DNA of 11,030 bases from positions 1-11,030 of the forward strand of contig JAILHZ010000138.1 of NCBI GenBank assembly GCA_024695545.1, given 5' to 3'. The stretch's first letter is position 1, and every line of letters begins with the position of its first letter. The position numbers were made by a program, and so were the translations under genes. Under the pieces are notes generated by a model that was not told the DNA's origin, made no database searches, and saw only the letters and a program-made list of their open reading frames with translations. Below, piece by piece: positions 6,429-11,030 of the stretch. This stretch comes from Clostridiales bacterium (GTDB taxonomy: Bacteria; Bacillota_A; Clostridia; Saccharofermentanales; Saccharofermentanaceae).

Positions 6429-7739
6429 TTACTCGTCATCCACGGGAAGGACGTGCTCTTCGTCCTCTTCGATATGCTCGATCTCCGCGCCGATGCCTCT
6501 TAACTTCTCTACGATCTTCTCATAGCCGCGCTCGATGCGGTTTGCAAAGCCGATCGTGGTCGTTCCCTCAGCGGCCAGTCCTGCAAGCACCATCGCCGCG
6601 CCCGCACGAAGATCCAGTGCAGTTACACGCGCACCGCTGAACTTAACGGGGCCATGAACAAGTGCAATACGCTCCATAACAGAGATCGATGCACCCATAG
6701 ACTGAAGCTCCGGAACATACTGGAAACGGTTGTCCCAGACATTCTCATGCATCTGGCTCATGCCATGTGCCTGGCAGAGAAGCACTGTTGCCTGCGGCTG
6801 CAGGTCTGTCGGAAAACCCGGATAAGGACGGGTCTTGAAGTTTGCCGGCTCGAGTTCCGTGTCATCGTCGATCGACACACGGATCCAGTCATCGCCCTGA
6901 TCGATATTAAAGCCCATTTCCAGCATCTTCACTGTCAGCGGCTCCATATGCTTCGGGATAAGGTTATGGATCGTGACATCACCACGTGTTACCGCCGCAG
7001 CGATCATGTAGGTACCTGCCTCGATCTGATCCGGAATAACGGAATACGAATACCCGCCCGGAAGTACCGGAACACCCTGGATACGGATCGTATCCGTACC
7101 GGCGCCCTTAATGTTCGCGCCCATTGCGTTCAGGAAGTTCGCAACATCAACGATATGCGGTTCTTTTGCCGCGTTCTCAATAATCGTCTGACCGTTGGCC
7201 TTCGTCGCCGCCAGCATCAGGTTGATCGTCGCACCGACGCTGACCACGTCAAGGAAGATATGTGCGCCCTTAAGCTCATCAGCCACGATACGGATAATAC
7301 CGTCACGGATATCTGTCGCTCTTGTACCCTGAGCTCCCATCTTCCGGAATCCCTTCAGATGCAGGTCGATCGGGCGTGTGCCGAAATTACATCCGCCCGG
7401 CATGAACATCGTTGCTTTTCTAAAACGCGTCAGAAGAGCCCCCAGCAGATAGTAGGATGCACGGATGTTCTTAACCTTCGGATGAGTCGCCTCAAATGTG
7501 TTGATATTGGTCGGGTCGATCTCATAGATTCCATCGCCGCACGGCTTGATCTGTGCACCGATCGTCTCGCAGATCTCCAGCATCGCCTGAACGTCCACGA
7601 TATCCGGAACATTTTCGATCTTACAAGGGCCGTCCAGCATCATGGCCGCGGCCAGTATTCCCAGTACGGCATTCTTACTGCCGCTGATATTCACATCTCC
7701 CTGGAGTCTCTTACCTCCAACGATACGATAACTCGTCAT
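6429..7739 (-). CDS. murA: UDP-N-acetylglucosamine 1-carboxyvinyltransferase (MurA)
   Basis: MurA transfers enolpyruvate from PEP to UDP-GlcNAc, the first committed step of peptidoglycan precursor synthesis, in the cytoplasm. The 436-residue protein has the two-domain EPSP-synthase-like fold. Key residues are present: K22 and N23 in GSKNAV, the catalytic Cys117 in MPGGCNFGTRP (Cys being the type that fosfomycin alkylates), D312 in GFPTDLQPQ and R378 in DLRAGAAMVLAGLAAEG, followed by the family C-terminus RIERGYEKIVEKLRGIGAEIE and an acidic tail of about 15 residues. Length is slightly above the usual 417-430 because of that tail. ATG 7739 follows GAGGGG, 17 bp after the walK stop. Its place inside a wal operon links wall-stress signalling with precursor supply. 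Many Firmicutes carry two murA genes; whether a second exists here is not visible. Confidence 0.95.
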   Translation of the reverse strand: MTSYRIVGGKRLQGDVNISGSKNAVLGILAAAMMLDGPCKIENVPDIVDVQAMLEICETIGAQIKPCGDGIYEIDPTNINTFEATHPKVKNIRASYYLLGALLTRFRKATMFMPGGCNFGTRPIDLHLKGFRKMGAQGTRATDIRDGIIRIVADELKGAHIFLDVVSVGATINLMLAATKANGQTIIENAAKEPHIVDVANFLNAMGANIKGAGTDTIRIQGVPVLPGGYSYSVIPDQIEAGTYMIAAAVTRGDVTIHNLIPKHMEPLTVKMLEMGFNIDQGDDWIRVSIDDDTELEPANFKTRPYPGFPTDLQPQATVLLCQAHGMSQMHENVWDNRFQYVPELQSMGASISVMERIALVHGPVKFSGARVTALDLRAGAAMVLAGLAAEGTTTIGFANRIERGYEKIVEKLRGIGAEIEHIEEDEEHVLPVDDE

Positions 7740-7756
7740 TTAACATCCATCCCCTC

Positions 7757-9970
7757 TTAATCCTGTTTGTCCGGCGTACCCGCGTTCGCATCCGCGGTCT
7801 TTCCCTGTATCGGGTCCGTCATCTGACGGAGCAGGCTCCTGGTGGCAGGAGCTGCCGGAGTATATGCAGAAGGCACCTGTACCGGCTGGGAAACAGCGGC
7901 ATTCTTCTTCGCATCTTCTGTTTCACTTGCCTTCTTAGCTGTATTCTTTTTCGCCTGACGGCGTTTCTCCGCATTGGAAGATCCGATCTGTTCCTTGCTG
8001 AGGATCGGTTTCTTCAGCGCCGGCGGATCCGGCGTCAGTACTGTGGCGCCGCGACGGGTCAGCGGCACCCACTCATTAGGTTCTTCCGAAGCTGCCGGCT
8101 GCATAACTGCAGGAACGGTTGCCTGCTCCGGTACCTGTGGAAGCGGCTGTATCACAGGTGTTTCCGTGATCATGGGTTCTTCCCGGACCACTTCTTCCTG
8201 CTGCGGCTCCCGAAGATCCAGAACCTCAACTCCCTCTGTCTCAGGCACTTTCTTTACCTGCTTCACAAAAGGATTCAGTATTCTGGCTTCCTGTGGTGCT
8301 TCCTGCACCGGTGTCACCTGCGGCACCTGTGGAAGCGGGCGTATCACAGGCTGCTGCGGTACCTCGGGTTCTTCCGGGGCCACTTCTTCCTGTGCTACAG
8401 GGTCCGGCAGGATCTCCTCGGTCTGAGGTTCTTCCTCTGCATCCGGAACAATTTCCGCGGGCTCGGCAGATGAGACCGCCAGACCCTCATCTATCATATC
8501 ACATTCGTCTATAAAAATGAGATGAGATATCAGAAGCTCCTCGTCCTCCTTGTTGATGCTCTTCAGATCAAAACCCAGGTCGTAATCGTCATTGTTGATC
8601 TTCTCGACATACTGCTTTGCCTTCCTGTAAAGAACTTCTTCACGGTCGGCATCGTCCTTGATGCTCTCGAGCGTCTCACGGAACGTCGCCGCGGCGGTCG
8701 GAACCGTGATATAAAAGTCGGATCCGACTTCGGATCTCTGGCTGTCATCGTCTTCAGGACAGCGGGTAACCAGACTAACTTCGCCTTCCTGGACTTCGGC
8801 CATCATTTTCACGATCGCAAGTCCGAGGCCGCTTCCGCCGGCGGATCTCGCACCTGTCTCATCAACGCGGAAGAAAGCCTGGAATACTTTCTCTGCCGCA
8901 GGTTTCGGAATTCCCTTGCCCTGATCCTGCACCTTAATGGTGACCGTGTTCTCATGCGCCTGGATATATACCCAGATATTTGTGTGTTCCGCCGAATACT
9001 TCAGCGCGTTGTTGATCAGGTTGCCTACCATCTGCTCCATCATGCTCTTGCTTCCGAATACCGGGGGCATCGCACGGGTCAGGCTCTCATAGTAAAGACG
9101 GATATTCTTCTTCTCGGCATCCTCAAAATATTTGCGGCAGACGCCTTCGACCGTCTTATCGATCCGATAGACGGTCATGTCGATTTTCTCTTTATTATTC
9201 TCAATCTGAGAAAGATAGGTCAGGTTCGAAATGATCTCCGTGATCCTGTGACCCTCTTCGTTGATCTTCATAACATCGCTGAAGATCTGGTCCGGGCTCT
9301 TCTCGCGAAGTCCCCAGTCGATCAGGGATTCCGAGTATCCGGTGATAGATGCCAGCGGCGTCTTAAGCTCGTGGGAAACAGTCGATACGAAGAGTCTTCT
9401 CTGCTGCTCCTGACGTGCCGCTTTCGTAACATCTTCAAGTACTACGACCCAGCCGCGAAGCGAAGACTGCGGAAAAAACGGCTTGCTGAAATGGAACTGG
9501 ATGATGCGGTTTCTGATCTCGACTCTCGTCGTCACCGACTCCAGTTTCTCGTTCTCCGCAAGTTCATCTTCGGTCTCCTGCGGTCGCTGCTCCGGGAGAT
9601 CTGCCTCATAGAGCTTGAGCTGCATCGGGATATCTTTGTCCGTCACGAATTTCTCGACAAACTCAGTAAAGGATTGCGGAAGTTCTTCGACGCGCAGTTT
9701 CTTCAGACAGGTCTTGTTGTTAAAAAGAAGCATGCCTTTCTCGGTAAATGCCACGACGCCCATCTGTACAATGTTCATGACGGAGTTGCTGACACCATTG
9801 GCCGCATTCAGAAACTTCAGGTTTCTCTTTTTCTTATAAAAAGACATCCAGAAAATGTTATAGACAGCCAGACCTGCGATCAGCGCACCGAGCACAAGTC
9901 CTATAAAAAGCATGGGAACGGGTTCGAAAACCCGATCCCATATTGATAATCGTCTAACAACCTGTTCCAA
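7757..9970 (-). CDS. walK: WalK-like sensor histidine kinase with a long Pro/Glu-rich C-terminal tail
   Basis: Membrane sensor kinase, presumed partner of WalR. The 737 residues contain one membrane helix (about 20-41) followed by YKKKRN, implying a cytoplasmic remainder; a PAS-like region (about 60-183, ending WVVVLEDVT); a HisKA helix with the phosphoacceptor H200 in STVSHELKTPLASITGYSESL; and a HATPase domain with N box NLINNALKYS (317-326), G1 box DQGKGIP (349-355) and G2 box GSGLGLAIV (379-387). There is no extracytoplasmic domain and no clear HAMP. After about residue 425 come about 310 extra residues, acidic and Pro-rich, with a basic Ala/Lys segment near the end. The start is TTG at 9970, chosen because AGAGG precedes it at good spacing and the first in-frame ATG (residue 20) would cut the membrane helix. 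Wal identity rests on gene context and WalR. Confidence 0.88.
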   Translation of the reverse strand: MEQVVRRLSIWDRVFEPVPMLFIGLVLGALIAGLAVYNIFWMSFYKKKRNLKFLNAANGVSNSVMNIVQMGVVAFTEKGMLLFNNKTCLKKLRVEELPQSFTEFVEKFVTDKDIPMQLKLYEADLPEQRPQETEDELAENEKLESVTTRVEIRNRIIQFHFSKPFFPQSSLRGWVVVLEDVTKAARQEQQRRLFVSTVSHELKTPLASITGYSESLIDWGLREKSPDQIFSDVMKINEEGHRITEIISNLTYLSQIENNKEKIDMTVYRIDKTVEGVCRKYFEDAEKKNIRLYYESLTRAMPPVFGSKSMMEQMVGNLINNALKYSAEHTNIWVYIQAHENTVTIKVQDQGKGIPKPAAEKVFQAFFRVDETGARSAGGSGLGLAIVKMMAEVQEGEVSLVTRCPEDDDSQRSEVGSDFYITVPTAAATFRETLESIKDDADREEVLYRKAKQYVEKINNDDYDLGFDLKSINKEDEELLISHLIFIDECDMIDEGLAVSSAEPAEIVPDAEEEPQTEEILPDPVAQEEVAPEEPEVPQQPVIRPLPQVPQVTPVQEAPQEARILNPFVKQVKKVPETEGVEVLDLREPQQEEVVREEPMITETPVIQPLPQVPEQATVPAVMQPAASEEPNEWVPLTRRGATVLTPDPPALKKPILSKEQIGSSNAEKRRQAKKNTAKKASETEDAKKNAAVSQPVQVPSAYTPAAPATRSLLRQMTDPIQGKTADANAGTPDKQD
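8133..8392 (-). repeat. Pair of 68-bp direct repeats in the walK tail
   Basis: Copies at 8133-8200 and 8325-8392 align without gaps at 54 of 68 positions, including a 24/26 match at their left ends. They are 192 bp apart, so they stay in frame. The encoded segments, QEEVAPEEPEVPQQPVIRPL and QEEVVREEPMITETPVIQPL, each continue with PQV. This is an old internal duplication within the low-complexity tail. Confidence 0.8.
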
Positions 9971-10004
9971 ATGTCACATCCTCTGCACGTCTTCGTGCCC
10001 GGCC

Positions 10005-10703
10005 TTACTGTGCCTTCTCAAAATAGTATCCGACACCGCGCTTGGTCAGGATGTATCTGTAATTATTCTGGTCGGGTTCGAGTTTCTCACGGGTACGGCG
10101 GACCGTAACGTCTACAGTACGAACGTCTCCGAAATACTCATAGCCCCAGACATGCTGGAGAAGTGCCTCACGGGAGAAGACCTGTCCGGCGTTCTCCGCC
10201 AGGAAAAGCACTAACTGGAATTCACGGAATGTAAGGGCTACGTCAACACCGGCACGACGGATCTGATAAGCACTCTTATCGATCTCGAGTTCACCGATCT
10301 TAATCACGTTCTCCTGTCCGGAAGTCTCCTTATCCACATAAGAACCGCGGCGGAGCTGCGCCTTTACACGGGCCAGTACTTCACGCGGGCTGAAAGGCTT
10401 GGTGATATAGTCATCTGCGCCGATCTCAAGCCCTAAGATCTTATCAATCTCTTCACCCTTGGCGGTAACCATAATGATCGGTGCCGTCGTCTTCGGGCGA
10501 AGACGCTTACATACTTCGAAGCCGTCCAGCTTCGGAAGCATCCAGTCCAGAAGGATCAGATCCGGTTTCTGGTGTTCAGCAAGTTCGATCGCAGTTAATC
10601 CGTCTCCGGCAGAGATAACTTCATAGCCTTCTCTTTCCAGGTTTGCAGTCAATAACTCAACCAGAGGCTGCTCATCGTCTACGACTAAAATCTTTGCACA
10701 CAT
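10005..10703 (-). CDS. walR: OmpR/PhoB-family response regulator, WalR type
   Basis: DNA-binding response regulator, probably phosphorylated by the WalK-like kinase encoded next. The 232-residue length is that of WalR. The receiver domain (about 3-115) has the acidic pair D9/D10, phosphoacceptor D53 in LILLDWMLPKLDG, T80 and K102 in ITKPF. The winged-helix domain (about 130-230) has the recognition-helix sequence DVRTVDVTVRRTREKLE, nearly the WalR/YycF consensus, and ends TKRGVGYYFE. I chose ATG 10703, with GGAG seven bases upstream and the standard receiver start MCAKILVVDDE; an upstream in-frame ATG at 10751 lies in the leader and adds 16 unconserved residues. First gene of the wal operon, 34 bp before walK. 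WalR orthologues control wall hydrolase genes and are often essential. Confidence 0.93.
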   Translation of the reverse strand: MCAKILVVDDEQPLVELLTANLEREGYEVISAGDGLTAIELAEHQKPDLILLDWMLPKLDGFEVCKRLRPKTTAPIIMVTAKGEEIDKILGLEIGADDYITKPFSPREVLARVKAQLRRGSYVDKETSGQENVIKIGELEIDKSAYQIRRAGVDVALTFREFQLVLFLAENAGQVFSREALLQHVWGYEYFGDVRTVDVTVRRTREKLEPDQNNYRYILTKRGVGYYFEKAQ

Positions 10704-10764
10704 AGCTTTTCTCCATTTCCTTTCAGACACAAGATATAGTGTATCAGACAACCCATATACACAA

Positions 10765-10819
10765 CAGTTATTACAATTATACCATTCTTATTCGGATTTC
10801 AACCCCAATTATTACAATT
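10765..10819 (-). repeat. Two 14-bp direct repeats flanking the wal promoter
   Basis: On the plus strand CAGTTATTACAATT (10765-10778) and CAATTATTACAATT (10806-10819) differ at one base and start 41 bp apart, close to four helical turns. One copy overlaps the edge of the -10 element, the other lies upstream of the -35. The minus-strand TGTAAT core resembles one half of the published WalR site (TGTWAH, N5, TGTWAH), but neither copy has a clean second half at the right spacing. Confidence 0.55.
10776..10802 (-). promoter_or_regulatory. Extended -10 promoter of the wal operon
   Basis: The minus strand reads TGGTATAAT, a perfect -10 (plus 10776-10781) with the TG extension. TTGAAA (plus 10797-10802) lies 15 bp upstream; at 17 bp the hexamer is GGTTGA. 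The extended -10 can compensate for a weak or closely spaced -35. The predicted leader to ATG 10703 is about 65 nt, with no strong hairpin seen. Confidence 0.7.
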
Positions 10820-10833
10820 TTGTTTCAATTTTG

Positions 10834-10874
10834 GAGAAAAAGAAGAAGCTCACTACCTTTCGGTAATGAGCTTC
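10834..10874 (-). terminator. Strong intrinsic terminator of the rRNA operon
   Basis: Seven bases past the 5S 3' end the minus strand forms a 13-bp stem with one G-U pair (GAAGCTCATTACC with GGTAGTGAGCTTC) capped by a GAAA tetraloop, followed by TTCTTTTTC. This is a textbook Rho-independent terminator and separates the rRNA operon from the wal promoter. Confidence 0.92.
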
Positions 10875-10880
10875 ATATAA

Positions 10881-10996
10881 TCCGGCAGCGATCTATTTTC
10901 CCGGGCCGTCTCCAGCCAAGTATCTTGGACACTGACGAGCTTAACTTCTGTGTTCGGGATGGGAACAGGTGTGGCCTCGCCGTAATAACCACCGGA
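10881..10996 (-). rRNA. rrf: 5S ribosomal RNA
   Basis: The minus strand carries a full 5S rRNA of about 116 nt. The most conserved part, CCGAACACAGAAGTTAAGC, is intact, as are TACTTGGCTGGAGACGGCC and the closing helix between the 5' end (TCCGGTGGTT) and the 3' end (CGCTGCCGGA). Ends are set from that helix and may be off by one or two bases. It is the last gene of an rRNA operon whose 23S gene would lie beyond the right edge. Confidence 0.95.
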
Positions 10997-11000
10997 ATGG

Positions 11001-11027
11001 TTGAGGGTCTTTAAGCTGCACCCTCAA
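11001..11027 (-). other. Hairpin in the 23S-5S rRNA spacer
   Basis: TTGAGGGT (11001-11008) and ACCCTCAA (11020-11027) form a perfect 8-bp stem with an 11-nt loop, four bases upstream of the 5S 5' end on the transcribed minus strand. It probably belongs to the transcribed spacer and may mark an rRNA maturation site. Too little sequence remains to decide whether any of it is the 23S 3' end. Confidence 0.55.
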
Positions 11028-11030
11028 GAC

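Noticed and set aside
6654..7760. A 368-codon plus-strand open frame opposite murA
   Set aside because: Antisense to conserved murA; the His/Arg/Cys-rich composition is typical of a reverse-strand artefact.
8522..9946. A 474-codon plus-strand open frame opposite walK
   Set aside because: Antisense to the kinase domains with all motifs on the minus strand; no family resemblance or start signal.
10765..10819. A complete WalR binding box
   Set aside because: The published consensus needs two half-sites with a 5-bp gap; only single TGTAAT-like halves are seen, so I report repeats only.
10846..11014. Protein-coding frame on the plus strand across the right end
   Set aside because: It runs over the 5S rRNA gene and its terminator, which fully explain the sequence.

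Overview
The window reads as chromosomal housekeeping DNA of a low-to-moderate GC member of the Firmicutes, most likely class Clostridia. The evidence is a WalR/WalK-type cell-wall two-component operon with WalJ and RlmH, a short HisG paired with HisZ, strong AGGAGG-type ribosome binding sites, sigma-A-like promoters, and Clostridia-like sequences of the DUF1294, dCMP deaminase and MurA products. Genus cannot be fixed from this sequence alone. Nothing indicates phage, transposons, integrons or CRISPR.

Layout, right to left (most genes are on the minus strand). At the right edge a 5S rRNA gene ends an rRNA operon and is closed by a strong intrinsic terminator. Directly after it, an extended -10 promoter flanked by two near-identical 14-bp direct repeats drives a five-gene operon: walR (response regulator), walK (histidine kinase, TTG start), murA (first committed step of peptidoglycan precursor synthesis), walJ (metallo-beta-lactamase-fold protein) and rlmH (23S rRNA methyltransferase). 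Gaps are 34, 17 and 2 bp, then a 4-bp overlap. A probable terminator follows rlmH. A second minus-strand transcript, with its own promoter, carries a membrane-anchored repeat protein with collagen-like segments and then a dCMP deaminase 24 bp downstream. This transcript converges on a plus-strand pair, a DUF1294 membrane protein and a YfcE-type phosphodiesterase, overlapping by ATGA. Divergent from that pair, at the left edge, is hisZ-hisG on the minus strand, also coupled by an ATGA overlap. hisG runs off the left edge.

How the genes fit together. The wal operon joins envelope-stress signalling (WalR/WalK), wall precursor supply (MurA) and WalJ, a protein linked in other Firmicutes to coordinating wall synthesis with replication and division. 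Here murA occupies the place where the WalK regulators walH and walI lie in Bacillus. HisZ and HisG form the split, hetero-oligomeric ATP phosphoribosyltransferase that starts histidine synthesis.

The least ordinary items are the WalK-like kinase, which has no visible extracytoplasmic sensor domain but carries a roughly 310-residue Pro/Glu-rich C-terminal tail with an internal duplication, and the 506-residue surface-type protein built from eight related aromatic repeats joined by Gly-X-Y linkers. I did not find a convincing wholly new system. These two proteins and the murA-containing wal operon are the best leads.
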